DNA from: Bradyrhizobium manausense
Lineage (GTDB): Bacteria; Pseudomonadota; Alphaproteobacteria; Rhizobiales; Xanthobacteraceae
NCBI RefSeq assembly: GCF_001440035.1
Contig: NZ_LJYG01000112.1
Location: 441,315 to 505,314 of the forward strand
Direction of reading: 5' to 3'
Length of the DNA stretch: 64,000 bases
The notes under the pieces were generated by a model. The model was given only the letters and a program-made list of their open reading frames with translations, searched no databases and was not told the DNA's origin. The translations under genes and the position numbers were made by a program. Each line of letters starts with the position of its first letter. The stretch's first letter is position 1. This document shows positions 1 to 10,913 of the stretch, one piece after another.

Positions 1-1552
<1,552 letters not shown>

Positions 1553-1597
1553 AACACATGCTTGCCGACATGCCCGATATTCCTTCACTATGTCCGT

Positions 1598-1801
1598 ATG
1601 AGCAAAGAAACTCCGTGCGTCGCCGTCTGCATGATCGATCCCAAAACCAAGCTGTGCTTCGGCTGCGGCCGGACCTTGCCGGAGATCGCGCGCTGGCACG
1701 CCATGGAGAGCGTCGAACGGCTCGCCGTCATGGCGCTGTTGCCGGCGCGCATGGCGGACGCCGGCCTTTTGCCGATCGCGGGATTGCCGAAACGCGCCTG
1801 A
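1598..1801 (+). CDS. DUF1289 small Cys-rich protein
   Basis: A 67-residue protein matching the DUF1289 pattern: CVAVC near the N-terminus, then CFGCGRTL, EIARW and a conserved ER pair. The four cysteines suggest a small metal-binding fold. I start it at the ATG at 1598 (MSKETPC) because family homology begins there; an in-frame ATG at 1562 would add 12 unconserved residues. It lies 46 bases after the kinase and 28 bases before the protease gene, so the three may be co-transcribed. Function is unknown; in proteobacteria such genes often neighbour dus or Fe-S related genes, as here. Confidence 0.85.
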   Translation: MSKETPCVAVCMIDPKTKLCFGCGRTLPEIARWHAMESVERLAVMALLPARMADAGLLPIAGLPKRA

Positions 1802-1829
1802 CCGGCGTCCGGGCCATCGGAGGCGTGCG

Positions 1830-2384
1830 ATGATCCGCCTCCTGCTCGTTCTCATCCTGCTGGCAGGAACCGCGGGCGCTGTCGTCGCGTATGGCGATCC
1901 CGACCAGATCGCGCGCGCAAGCCACACGGTCTCACACATTTTCCGCGCGCAGACCGCGATGCCCGCCCCCGCCGTGCAGATCCAGCGCGGTCAGGGTGGA
2001 GAATTTGCGCTGCGCGCCAAGATCAACGGCGTCGCCGCGCCGATGGTGATCGACACCGGCGCCACCTCCGTGGTGCTGACCTGGGAGACCGCAAAGGCGA
2101 TCGGCCTGCCACTCGAGATGCTCGAATACGACGTCGACCTCGAAACGGCCGGCGGCCACACCAAGGCAGCCCGGCTGACGCTCGATCGTCTCGCCGTCGG
2201 CCATCTCGTCGAGAAATCGGTGCCGGCCCTCGTCGTGCAGCGCGGGCAGATGAAGACCAATTTGCTCGGCATGAGCTTCCTCGATCGCCTCGAGAGCTGG
2301 GGCGTGCGCTCCGACACGCTGATGCTCACGGGCTATCCGGAACTGCAAAGTAGCCATCGCCGCGCCCGCACGGCAGTGGATTGA
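1830..2384 (+). CDS. Retropepsin-like aspartic protease (clan AA, TIGR02281 type)
   Basis: A 184-residue protein with one N-terminal hydrophobic segment (LLLVLILLAGTAGAVVA, residues 4-20) that acts as signal or anchor, placing the rest in the periplasm. The catalytic motif VIDTGATSVVLT is the single DTG of retropepsin-type aspartic proteases, which work as homodimers. A later LLGMSFLDRL matches the second conserved block of the TIGR02281 family. A GGAGG-type ribosome site lies just before the ATG (gga ggc gtg cg). The gene converges on dusA with only 4 bases between the stops. Substrate unknown. Confidence 0.88.
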   Translation: MIRLLLVLILLAGTAGAVVAYGDPDQIARASHTVSHIFRAQTAMPAPAVQIQRGQGGEFALRAKINGVAAPMVIDTGATSVVLTWETAKAIGLPLEMLEYDVDLETAGGHTKAARLTLDRLAVGHLVEKSVPALVVQRGQMKTNLLGMSFLDRLESWGVRSDTLMLTGYPELQSSHRRARTAVD

Positions 2385-2388
2385 GGAC

Positions 2389-3444
2389 CTAGGCTGCCGC
2401 CTCCGCCGGCGCGCGTGCCCCAACACGCGCGATCGCATCGCGCAGCACATCAACCCCAGCTCCCGGCCTGACGCCTTGTTCGGCAAGATGGCGACGGAAG
2501 GCCCGCGCGCCGGGCACTGCGTGGAAGGCGCCGACGAAATGCCGCGTGATGGCGTGCAGGCGCGTACCGCGCGCGAGCTGCGTCTCGATATAAGGCATCA
2601 TCGCCTCGAACGCGTCCTGCATCGTCGCACGCGGCGCAACTTCGCCGAAGATGTCGCTATCGACGGCGAGCAGCCGCCACGGCTCCTGATAGGCGGCCCG
2701 GCCGAGCATGACGCCATCGACATGCGCAAGATGCGCTTTCGCCTCCTCGATACCGAGAACGCCGCCATTGATGATGACAGGCACATCCGGCATCGCGCGC
2801 TTGAGCCGATAGACACGATCATAATCGAGCGGCGGGATGTCGCGGTTTTCCTTCGGCGACAGACCGTTCAGCCACGCTTTTCGCGCATGCACGATCAGCG
2901 CGTCGCTGCCTGCAGCCACGACGGCGCGCGCCAGCGTATCCAGCGCGACTTCCGGATCCTGGTCATCGATGCCGATGCGGCACTTTACCGTAACGGGAAC
3001 GGAGACCGCGCCCTTCATCGCGTCGACACATCTCGCGACGAGATCCGGCTCCGCCATCAGGCAGGCACCGAAGCGACCATCCTTTACGCGGTCGGACGGA
3101 CAGCCGACATTGAGATTGATCTCGTCATAGCCGAACTGTTCGCCGATCCGCGCAGCTTTCGCGAGCTCACCAGGATCCGATCCGCCAAGCTGAAGCGCTA
3201 CCGGGTGCTCCACCGCGTCAAAGCCGAGCAGCCGCTCCCGATCGCCATGAATGATGGCGCCGGTGGTCAGCATCTCCGTGTACAGCAACGCCCGCCGAGT
3301 CAGATGGCGGTGGAACACCCGGCAATGCCGGTCGGTCCAATCCATCATTGGAGCCACGGAAAAGAGATAGCTTTGCGATTTCAAAAACTTACACCCCACT
3401 CCAATCGGCTGGGCCATTAAAAGCGGGCATTCGCCGCTGGCCAT
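2389..3444 (-). CDS. dusA: tRNA-dihydrouridine synthase A
   Basis: FMN-dependent enzyme that reduces uridines 20/20a in the D-loop of tRNA. The TIM-barrel start FSVAPMMDWTDRHCR, the strand LQLGGSDP, the motif INLNVGCPSDRV and GRFGACLM (with the catalytic Cys) identify the DusA branch, as does the later HARKAWLNGLSPKEN. The length, about 350 residues, suits the family. The start is uncertain: ATG 3444 and ATG 3417 are both in frame and neither has a strong ribosome site; homology begins only around residue 27. The gene sits 87 bases downstream of the FAD oxidoreductase gene on the same strand but is functionally unrelated housekeeping. Confidence 0.93.
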   Translation of the reverse strand: MASGECPLLMAQPIGVGCKFLKSQSYLFSVAPMMDWTDRHCRVFHRHLTRRALLYTEMLTTGAIIHGDRERLLGFDAVEHPVALQLGGSDPGELAKAARIGEQFGYDEINLNVGCPSDRVKDGRFGACLMAEPDLVARCVDAMKGAVSVPVTVKCRIGIDDQDPEVALDTLARAVVAAGSDALIVHARKAWLNGLSPKENRDIPPLDYDRVYRLKRAMPDVPVIINGGVLGIEEAKAHLAHVDGVMLGRAAYQEPWRLLAVDSDIFGEVAPRATMQDAFEAMMPYIETQLARGTRLHAITRHFVGAFHAVPGARAFRRHLAEQGVRPGAGVDVLRDAIARVGARAPAEAAA

Positions 3445-3531
3445 TTGAAGCGCGCATATCCTTTGCCTGAACGCACTTCCGGTTCAACTGGAATAAAGAG
3501 GCCGCGATCTGTTCCATCAGCGGCCGGATCG

Positions 3532-4854
3532 TCAGATCGCGGCGATGTCCAGCTTCGAGCCGTCGACCAAACGCGAGAGCCGGAACGGTGTGGGATCGAC
3601 GCAAGGCGTGTCGTTAACCACAAGCTCTGCGGCCAGATAGCCGAGCCCCGGGCCCAAACCGAAGCCGTGACCCGAGCAGCCCGCTGCGAGGACGAGGCCC
3701 TGCACCCCGTCCACCTGCGACACCACAGGAACTGCATCCGGCGTGCAATCGACGAAGCCGCCCCACGCGCTATTGATCTTGATTTCGCCGAGTTGGGGGA
3801 AGGTTTTCCGGACACTCTCCACCACTTGGCTCACCAGCCATTTCAAGGGCGCAGGATCCAGCACGCGATTCCGCTCGAAGATCCTGTTGTCGTTGGTCAG
3901 CAGCGCCGCCATTGAATCCGGCCCCGAAACGAACGATTGGCCGACGCCGAGCCTGACGTTCTTCAGGCGACGCATGAACTGCGGCATGAATTCCCGGCTA
4001 TACCGGATAGCCTGAGGCGTGATTTCGAGGTTCGCCTTGCCGCTGATCGCAAGCGTATAGCTGCCGTCCAGGCGGCGCGTGATCGTGCAGTAGGGAGTGG
4101 AGACCGCCTCGCCTATGTTGATTGTCGGGGTAGAGCGCAGCGCGGTCTGACGGATGCTCGCTTGAGGGAAACTGATCCCGAGCGGCCGAAGCAGGCGCGA
4201 GGACCAGGCGCCGGCCGCGCACAGCACCGCGCTGGTTCTGATATAGCCCTTCTCCGTCTGCACGCCCACGATCCTGCCATTGGCCAAGTCGAGCGCCCGC
4301 GCGGCGCATCCCTGGTGGATTGTGGCGCCCAGAGTTCTGGCCCCCTCGGCGATACCAGGTGCGGCAAGCGCAGGTTCGGCCTTGCCGTCCCGAGCCGAAT
4401 AGGTGCCGCCGACCCATTTGTCGCGCGCTTCGGGGACGCGCTCGGCCACCTCCGCCCGGCTCAGCACGCGGGTGTCGACGTCGTACTCCCTGGCGACCTC
4501 GCGCCACCTTTCCCAGCCGGCGAGCACGGCCTCGTCGTGGGTCGCATAGACGAGACCGCAGCGTCGAAATCCGAGATCCCGATTGATATCGCGCGTGAGC
4601 TCGTCCCACAGCCGCATGGAGATCACCGAGAGCGGCAATTCGCGGCGATCGCGGTTCTGCTGGCGGCACCAACCCCAGTTTCGGCTCGATTGTTCACAGG
4701 CGACGTGGCCCTTCTCGAGGAGCGCCACGGAGAGGCCGCGCTTCGCCAGGTAATAGGCGGCCGTAGAGCCGAGGATGCCGCCGCCGACAATGACGACGTC
4801 GGCCTCGGCTGGGAGACGCTCATCGCTGTGAATGCGCGCGACTTGGGGCGACAT
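3532..4854 (-). CDS. FAD-dependent oxidoreductase, DAO family (copy 1)
   Basis: A 440-residue DadA/glycine-oxidase-type flavoenzyme expected to oxidise a C-N bond of an amine or amino acid. The dinucleotide-binding motif VVIVGGGILGSTAAYYLAKR opens the protein and ends in E of LLEKG, which holds the ribose. Next comes the distinctive block SSRNWGWCRQQNRD. The C-terminal FAD contact region is AAGCSGHGFGLGPGLGYL. It is closely related to the gene at 14927-16252, which shares the same SSRNWGW block and C-terminal motif. It is the last gene of the leftward run that starts at 14272, separated from the aldehyde dehydrogenase by 268 bases that may hold its own promoter. The exact substrate cannot be told. 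Confidence 0.85.
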   Translation of the reverse strand: MSPQVARIHSDERLPAEADVVIVGGGILGSTAAYYLAKRGLSVALLEKGHVACEQSSRNWGWCRQQNRDRRELPLSVISMRLWDELTRDINRDLGFRRCGLVYATHDEAVLAGWERWREVAREYDVDTRVLSRAEVAERVPEARDKWVGGTYSARDGKAEPALAAPGIAEGARTLGATIHQGCAARALDLANGRIVGVQTEKGYIRTSAVLCAAGAWSSRLLRPLGISFPQASIRQTALRSTPTINIGEAVSTPYCTITRRLDGSYTLAISGKANLEITPQAIRYSREFMPQFMRRLKNVRLGVGQSFVSGPDSMAALLTNDNRIFERNRVLDPAPLKWLVSQVVESVRKTFPQLGEIKINSAWGGFVDCTPDAVPVVSQVDGVQGLVLAAGCSGHGFGLGPGLGYLAAELVVNDTPCVDPTPFRLSRLVDGSKLDIAAI

Positions 4855-5122
4855 GTTTCAACGAACCTCGGCTGCCGGGAATGCGGAAGCAAAATCCCGA
4901 TCTGCCTTCATCGCATCAGGCGCGCGATAGAATGTGCTGAAATCATCTCGGACTTCGCAAGATGTACGGATTTTTGACCGCTTGATCGAACGATGCTGCT
5001 CAAGCCCCGGCCGAGTCCCAATTCGGCGAAGGGCGGCGCGACATGCTCGTCCGTTGGATCGCGCATGTAGCCCTCGGAAATTCCCCCGATCTCAATCGAT
5101 TGCCCCGGTAGATCGCTCGCCT

Positions 5123-6586
5123 TCATCGATAAAATCCGAGGACGGCCTTGGTCTCCAGATACTCCTCCATGCCCTCAACGCCGTATTCCCGGCCGTTGCC
5201 GGAGCGCTTGTAGCCGCCGAAAGGTGCGTTGGGGTCCCAGTCGGGATAGTTGAGATGGACTTGGCCCGAACGGATCTGCCCGGCGACGGTCCGCACCCTC
5301 TCCATGTCAGTGCCCTGCACATGGGCGCCGAGGCCGTAGACGGTGTCGTTGGCGATCGCGATCGCTTCGTCCACCGAGTCGTAGGGAATGATCGCCAGCA
5401 CCGGGCCGAAGATCTCCTCCTGCGCGATCCTCATGTCGCGATGGACGTCCGAGAAGATGGTCGGTCGCGCATACAAGCCGGTCTGAAGGTCCTCAGGCCG
5501 CCCCGGCCCGCCTATGACGAGCCTGGCGCCTTCCTTCAGACCGATATCGATCATGGTCTGCACGCGCTCGAACTGCGGCCGGTTAGCAATCGGACCATGA
5601 GTCGTGCTTTCCACAAGGGGATCGCCCACAACCAGTTCTGAAGCAGCCGCGGCCGCCAAGGTCTCGACCCCTTCCATGTGTGAGCGAGGCACGAGCATGC
5701 GGGTCGGTGCGCTGCAGGATTGACCGAGATTGCGGAAGGCGGCGCCGACGCCGAGCGGAACAACGCGGCTGAGATCGGCGTCCGGCAAGATGATATTCGG
5801 CGACTTGCCGCCGAGCTCCTGGGCAACGCGCTTGACGGTGGGCGCTGCCGCTTGCGCGACGAGAACGCCAGCGCGCGTCGAGCCGGTAATCGAGATCATG
5901 TCCACCTGCGGATGCGACGCCAGACGAGCGCCCACGATCGGACCTGTTCCATTGACGAGGTTGAAGACGCCGGGCGGACAACCGGCATCGTCCATCACCT
6001 CGGCGAACAGCAAGGCGCTCAGGGGCGACAATTCGCTCGGCTTCAACACCACCGTGCAACCGGCCGCGAGCGCGGGGCCGACCTTGGCTGTGATCTGGTA
6101 GAGAGGCCAATTCCAGGGGGTGATGAGACCGCAGACCCCAATCGCCTCTCGCATGATCGCGGTGCTGCCGCGTGGGGTCACGAACGGATAGTTCGCGAGA
6201 TTGTCGCGTGCGACACGGATATGTTCGGCGGCCAGCGGCACCTGGGCTCGGCGCGCATAGGTGATGGCAGCTCCCATCTCGCACGTCAGCGCCTGCGCGA
6301 ACAGTTCCAGCCGCTCAAGGAGCAAGGCGTGAATCCGGTCGAGCAGCGCCGCCCTGTCAGTAGGCGGTGTCATGGACCAGCCGGCGAAGGCTCGCCTGGC
6401 GGCTGCGATGGCGCAGTCCACGTCATCGTCATCGCCGAGCGCGACGTCAGCGATCGGCTGCTCCGTCGCCGGATTGACGACGGTTGCTGCTGCCGCGACT
6501 GATCCGATCGGATTCCGCCATTCTCCGTCGATGTAGAATTTTCCGAGGAAGCCGGCTTCCGTCAGATGTCGAAGGGGCGAGGTCAT
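5123..6586 (-). CDS. Aldehyde dehydrogenase family protein
   Basis: NAD(P)-dependent oxidation of an aldehyde to its acid, probably the aldehyde released by the amine or amino-acid enzymes next door. Seen in the 487-residue product: cofactor-site stretch LITPWNWPLYQ, the conserved ITGSTRAG, the Glu-containing ELGGKSPNI, the catalytic Cys in LGQSCSAPTRM and the late EEIFGPVLAI. I use the ATG at 6586 because an AAGGA ribosome site lies 8 bases upstream and family homology begins soon after (GKFYIDGEW). The open frame runs 40 codons further up without conservation. It lies 22 bases after the PLP enzyme gene, so both are probably in one operon. Confidence 0.9.
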   Translation of the reverse strand: MTSPLRHLTEAGFLGKFYIDGEWRNPIGSVAAAATVVNPATEQPIADVALGDDDDVDCAIAAARRAFAGWSMTPPTDRAALLDRIHALLLERLELFAQALTCEMGAAITYARRAQVPLAAEHIRVARDNLANYPFVTPRGSTAIMREAIGVCGLITPWNWPLYQITAKVGPALAAGCTVVLKPSELSPLSALLFAEVMDDAGCPPGVFNLVNGTGPIVGARLASHPQVDMISITGSTRAGVLVAQAAAPTVKRVAQELGGKSPNIILPDADLSRVVPLGVGAAFRNLGQSCSAPTRMLVPRSHMEGVETLAAAAASELVVGDPLVESTTHGPIANRPQFERVQTMIDIGLKEGARLVIGGPGRPEDLQTGLYARPTIFSDVHRDMRIAQEEIFGPVLAIIPYDSVDEAIAIANDTVYGLGAHVQGTDMERVRTVAGQIRSGQVHLNYPDWDPNAPFGGYKRSGNGREYGVEGMEEYLETKAVLGFYR

Positions 6587-6608
6587 TGGAAGCGATCCTT
6601 TCGACGGC

Positions 6609-7798
6609 CTACCAGCCGCGCATCCGGGGCCATCGCGCTTCGATCGCGTCGCTGCCGGCGGAGACGACGTTGTACAATTCGTGTTGCGAGGCCGTTGCGC
6701 AGGCATGGTTGGGAAGGATGCGGACCTTCGCGCCGATCGAAAGGTCAGGTAAAGACTGCGCTGACCCGGGCCTGATGGCGAGGATGCCGTGCTCCTGGCT
6801 CGCTTGCGAAACGATCAGGTCGGGATAAATCTTGCCGGCCACATCGCAGACCAGACCGTAGCCCTGGTCGACCCGCTGTGCCGCGGTGCGCGGTCGCGTG
6901 ACAGCGCCATCCAGCCTGCATCGACCAAAATCCAGCCCTTCTCGGGCTTCGTGCCGATCACGGTGGCGAGCACCGAGATGGCGATGTCGTCGGTGGTGCA
7001 GACGCCGACGCCGTGCATGACCAGATCGAAGAACATGTAGACGCCGCAGCGCATTTCCGTGACGCCGGTCAGGTCTTCGGCGAAATGGGCGGTGGGCGTG
7101 GAGCCGACGCTCACGACAGGGCATTCATGCCCCGCCGCGCGCAATGTCGTTGCGGCGGCGACGGCCACGGCCCTTTCGTTCTCCGCAGCCGCGACAAGGG
7201 CCGCGGGCCTGCTGAGGCCGTAGGATTCGCCGGCATGGGTGAGAATGCCGGCGATCTTGACGCCAGCCTCGGCGAGCGCCGCCGCGACGGCGATGAGCTT
7301 GGAATCGGTCGCCGTCAGCCCGCCGCGGTGACCGTCGCAGTCGATCTCGATGAAGGCGGATGGTGTCACACCGGCTGCGCGACCGGTCGCGCCAAGCATG
7401 GCCGCCTGCTCCGGCGAATCGAGCAGCACCTTGAGGTCGACGCCTGCTTTCCGCAGGCGCATTGCTCTGTCGGCGGTGTGAGGAGAAAGTCCCACGGCAT
7501 AGGTGATATCCCGGAATCCATGCTGCGCGAAATACTCCGCCTCCGCCAAGGTTGAGACGGTGATTGGTCCCGCCCCCGATGGATAGACGCGTTGGGCGAC
7601 GTCAATGGATTTCGCCGTCTTCATATGGGGACGCAGCACGACGCCTTGCCCTGCCATACGAGAGGACAGGCGCACGAGATTGCGGTCCAGGCGGTCCTTG
7701 TCGAGCAGGAGAGCCGGTGTTGCCAACGCACCGACCGTTGCGACCGTCTCGCCCGGACCGGCATCTGGGATATCAGTTCTGTCCTCGACGCGCAGCAT
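6609..7798 (-). pseudogene. D-serine dehydratase / D-threonine aldolase-like PLP enzyme, frameshifted
   Basis: Fold-III PLP enzyme (alanine racemase-like barrel) of the DSD1/D-threonine aldolase group. One frame (from ATG 7798) gives LATPALLLDKDRLDRNL, the PLP-lysine region RPHMKTAKS and VDAGWMALSRDR. At about 6887-6893 the homology moves to another frame, which continues with TAAQRVDQGYGLVCD, SQASQEHGIL and LPNHACATAS and stops at 6609. Restoring one base (CGCGCACC read as CGCGGCACC) joins the two parts into about 396 residues. The H-x-C in the second part matches the zinc pair of DSD1-type D-serine dehydratases and would be lost in the shifted product. GGGGA precedes ATG 7798, 11 bases after the GNAT stop. 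It is either a recent pseudogene or a sequencing error. Confidence 0.82.
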
Positions 7799-7809
7799 CC
7801 CGATGTCCC

Positions 7810-8682
7810 CTATCCGAATGACTGGTTGGCGAGCCCGAACATGCGGGCCGGTCCAGTCCATGGAGCCGGTGTCCCCAGCACCATGGTGGTGGCATCACTG
7901 ACCCGTTGCAGCCCGATGCTATCGAGCCATTCCCCGAGTTGCGAGGAGGCCGGAGTATCGATCCGGACGAAGACAGGGCCGAGCCGCGCAATCGCGGATT
8001 CGATCAGCGCGCGTGCATCGGTCGGGCTTTCGGCCACCACGGGGCCGATGACGTGCCCGCGGCCGAAAAGACGAGAGATGGCGTAGCCGCAAAGTATGCC
8101 GTCACGCAGCAGGACATAACAGTCACCACTATCGAACAGCCGATTCAGCAACTGCCGCCGCTCCAACCCCGTAGCAATGCGGTCGAGCCGCGCGATCGCT
8201 CCGAACTCCGATGCGGCCATCGGCCTGAGGAGGCCAGGTCGCGGCGTCTCGTGGCTTGGGCGTGGAATTCCCTGATGCTGATGGATGATCCCGGTCGGCA
8301 CAAAGCCGCGGCGGCGATAAAGCGTGACGCCTTCGGCGGTCGAGTTCAGCGAGATGATCCGCGGCCGCGCGGACGTCAGCAACGCATCCATCAGCCGCGC
8401 CCCATAGCCGCGGCCCTGAGCGGCCTTCGCGACGATGATCATGCCGGCGGACGCATGCGTCTCCCCGTACGGCCACCACGCCGCGGTGCCGATCACCGTC
8501 CCACCGCGCTGCAGAACAAAGCCATAGCCCAACTGCAGCGCAACGTCCCAATCCTCGATCCGGTAGGGCCAGGACATCTCCTGCGAGAGCTTCAGCGCGC
8601 CTTCCAGATGCGATCTGGAGAAAGGAAGCAGGGCCACGTCCGCATTGTCGCGACCTTCGGCCTGGTAAGCTGCGGTTGTCAT
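7810..8682 (-). CDS. GNAT acetyltransferase with second GNAT-like domain (copy 1)
   Basis: A 290-residue protein. The N-terminal half is a GNAT N-acetyltransferase with the acetyl-CoA loop AAQGRGYGARLMD and the following SLNSTAEGVTLYRRRGF. The C-terminal half resembles the Acetyltransf_18 extension (LDRIATGLERRQLLNRLF, then YAISRLFGRGHVIGPVVA). The gene at 22680-23558 has the same architecture and nearly the same landmark motifs, so the two are paralogues bracketing the cluster. Lying between the peptide-type importer and the PLP enzyme and aldehyde dehydrogenase, it may acetylate the imported amine or an intermediate. That role is inference. Confidence 0.85.
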   Translation of the reverse strand: MTTAAYQAEGRDNADVALLPFSRSHLEGALKLSQEMSWPYRIEDWDVALQLGYGFVLQRGGTVIGTAAWWPYGETHASAGMIIVAKAAQGRGYGARLMDALLTSARPRIISLNSTAEGVTLYRRRGFVPTGIIHQHQGIPRPSHETPRPGLLRPMAASEFGAIARLDRIATGLERRQLLNRLFDSGDCYVLLRDGILCGYAISRLFGRGHVIGPVVAESPTDARALIESAIARLGPVFVRIDTPASSQLGEWLDSIGLQRVSDATTMVLGTPAPWTGPARMFGLANQSFG

Positions 8683-8972
8683 ATTGAGTCGACGTCTCTT
8701 GCGGGGTTTGCCGGCCTCATCGCCAATGCCTGATAGCGCGAGGCCACCTCATGATCCCCGCGCAGTTCGCAGCGTAACTTGGGTCCGACGGCATTACGCC
8801 GCCGGGCTGGCGCAAAGTTCGGCATAGAATTTCATTGATGATGCGGCAACAGGATCAATCTGCTGGCATCGGCGGTGAGGCGTCCCACCAATAGGGCGTC
8901 GCCTTCTCGTCAACTCTCGGCGCGTGCATGGCGTTTGCGTCTCGTATGATCAGCGTGGCTCGGCTCGACGTA

Positions 8973-9851
8973 TCAAATGTGGTCGTCTCGAACGTCGAGG
9001 GCATCTCGCAGACCGTCGCCGATGAAGTTGAAGCTCGTCACCGCAATCGTAATTGCGGCACCGGGAATGATCGCGAGCCATGGAGCGCTCGCCAGATATT
9101 GCTGGGCGCCGTTGAGCATGTTGCCCCAGCTCGGCAGCGGCGGCTGGATGCCGTAGCCGAGGAAGCTGATATAGGCTTCCAGCAGAATCGCGCGGGCGAC
9201 CGCCAGGCTTGCGGCCACGATGATGGGACCCATGGCGTTGGGCAAGATCTCGCGGAACATGATATGCTTCCCGCTGAGCCCCACCATGCGTGCAGCCTGG
9301 ACAAACTCGCGCTCGCGCAGCGAACGGACTTCGGCCTCGACGATCCTGGCAGTTTCCATCCAGCTCGTGACGGCAATGATGACGGTGATCATGACGGGAC
9401 TCGGCCGCAGCGTCGCGGCCAGCGCCAGGACGAGGAAGATCGAGGGATAGGACAGGAAGCCGTCCACGGTACGCATCAGCGCCACCCCGACCCAGCCACC
9501 GCGATAGCCGGCCGTCACGCCCACCAAGGTGCCGATCAGCGTTGACAGCAACATCGCGGAGAAACCAACCAGCAGCGAGATGCGCCCGGCCATCAAGAGC
9601 CGTGCGGCCAGGTCACGTCCCAAGGGGTCGGTGCCCAAATAGTGCTGACCGCTGAGAGGTGGAGCAAAGCGCGCGCGCAGGTCGATCTGGAGGGTATCGT
9701 AAGGCAAGGTATAGGGACCGAGGACGCACGCCAGCACGAGCAGGCTGATCATCGCGATCCCAACGAGCGCCAGATGATGACGCGTGAAGCGGGACACCGC
9801 ACGGCTGTGCCACCAGCGAGTCGGAGTAGCGGGCGCGGCGATGACGGTCAT
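8973..9851 (-). CDS. Oligopeptide-type ABC transporter permease, DppC-like
   Basis: Inner-membrane permease of a peptide/opine/nickel-type importer, 292 residues. It shows the DppC family layout: a cytoplasmic N-terminus, a first helix (LALVGIAMISLLVLACVLG), the periplasmic motif YLGTDPLGRDLAARLL, then five helices and the ATPase-docking loop EFVQAARMVGLSGKHIM. It follows the DppB-like gene by 38 bases and is the last transporter gene in the operon. 121 bases of the next gap were checked to 8683-8972; this 290-base stretch before the GNAT gene holds no gene or clear hairpin. Confidence 0.92.
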   Translation of the reverse strand: MTVIAAPATPTRWWHSRAVSRFTRHHLALVGIAMISLLVLACVLGPYTLPYDTLQIDLRARFAPPLSGQHYLGTDPLGRDLAARLLMAGRISLLVGFSAMLLSTLIGTLVGVTAGYRGGWVGVALMRTVDGFLSYPSIFLVLALAATLRPSPVMITVIIAVTSWMETARIVEAEVRSLREREFVQAARMVGLSGKHIMFREILPNAMGPIIVAASLAVARAILLEAYISFLGYGIQPPLPSWGNMLNGAQQYLASAPWLAIIPGAAITIAVTSFNFIGDGLRDALDVRDDHI

Positions 9852-9889
9852 ATCTGCTGCCTCCTGTTATCAGGCGTCACGCCGCGGCC

Positions 9890-10852
9890 TCAGCCCAGGC
9901 GAATGCGCGGGTCGACGGTGGCGATGATGATGTCTGCGATCAGGTTGCCCAACACGACCAGGATGGCCGAGAATATCAACAGCCCCATCACGACGGGATA
10001 GTCGCTGTAACCGAGACTATCGAGAAACAGCCGACCCATTCCCGGCCACGTAAAGACCGTCTCGGTGACCAATGCGCCGGTCAGGATGCTGGGCAGCTGC
10101 ATCCCTGCCAGCGTGATCATCGGCAGCAATGCATTGCCGACGACATGCTTCAGCAGGATGCGGCGTTCGCTGACGCCCTTGGCGCGCGCCGTCTTGACGA
10201 AATCCTGGCTCAGTGCATCCAGTGTCGCCGTGCGCATGTAGCGGCTCCAGATCGCGACGTGAACGAGCGACAGCACCAGGCTCGGCAGAATCAGGTGGTG
10301 CAGATAGTCCAGCACCGAGCCGTCGCCGATCGTGTACATGTTGCCTGCAGGAACCCACCCGAGCTTCAGGGTGAAGATGTAGATGCCAATGAGGCCGAAC
10401 CAGAAAGTCGGAACCGACAGGGCGACCATGGCGCCGACGGTCGCGCAGTAGTCAAACAGGGAATAGCGGTGAGTGGCGCCGCGGATTCCGACCCAGGCGC
10501 CGAGCGCGATCGCAAATGCGGTGGACGTGCCCATGAGCAGCAGCGTCGCCAGCAGGTGCCGACCAATCACCGCCAGCACCGAAGAGCCGTCGCGGAATGA
10601 GTGTCCCCAATCGCCCTGGAGCAGCCGCCAGGCCCAATCGAGATACTGAATCCATAGCGGTCGGTTTAGCCCGAGCTGCGCCGCGAGCCGCTCCACATCC
10701 TTCTGCGTCATGCCCGGATCGAGCCCGAACTGCGCGAGAGGACCGCCTGGCATGAGGTTGAGAACGGTGAAGCCGATGATCGAGACGATCACCAGCAGCA
10801 CGATGCTCTGCGAGAGACGATTGAGCAGGAACCCGGACATTCGAGTCACCAT
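9890..10852 (-). CDS. Oligopeptide-type ABC transporter permease, DppB-like
   Basis: A 320-residue partner permease. Landmarks are the N-terminal helix SIVLLVIVSIIGFTVLNLMPGGP, seen here at residues 15-36, then the periplasmic stretch LGLNRPLWIQYLDW, the sequence GDWGHSFRDGSSV, and the ATPase-coupling loop DFVKTARAKGVSERRIL. The C-terminal ETVFTWPGMGRLFLD is typical of DppB. Start is ATG 10852 or ATG 10840; neither has a strong ribosome site. It follows the binding-protein gene by 61 bases, wide enough for differential expression of the binding protein. Confidence 0.92.
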   Translation of the reverse strand: MVTRMSGFLLNRLSQSIVLLVIVSIIGFTVLNLMPGGPLAQFGLDPGMTQKDVERLAAQLGLNRPLWIQYLDWAWRLLQGDWGHSFRDGSSVLAVIGRHLLATLLLMGTSTAFAIALGAWVGIRGATHRYSLFDYCATVGAMVALSVPTFWFGLIGIYIFTLKLGWVPAGNMYTIGDGSVLDYLHHLILPSLVLSLVHVAIWSRYMRTATLDALSQDFVKTARAKGVSERRILLKHVVGNALLPMITLAGMQLPSILTGALVTETVFTWPGMGRLFLDSLGYSDYPVVMGLLIFSAILVVLGNLIADIIIATVDPRIRLG

Positions 10853-10913
10853 GTTGGCGTTGCAGCATCACTCCAGCGCCGATCTCGGCCACAGGGCCTC
10901 GGCCGGCAGCACA

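Noticed and set aside
6880..6900. Programmed ribosomal frameshift in the PLP gene
   Set aside because: No slippery heptamer or following hairpin; a deletion or error is simpler.
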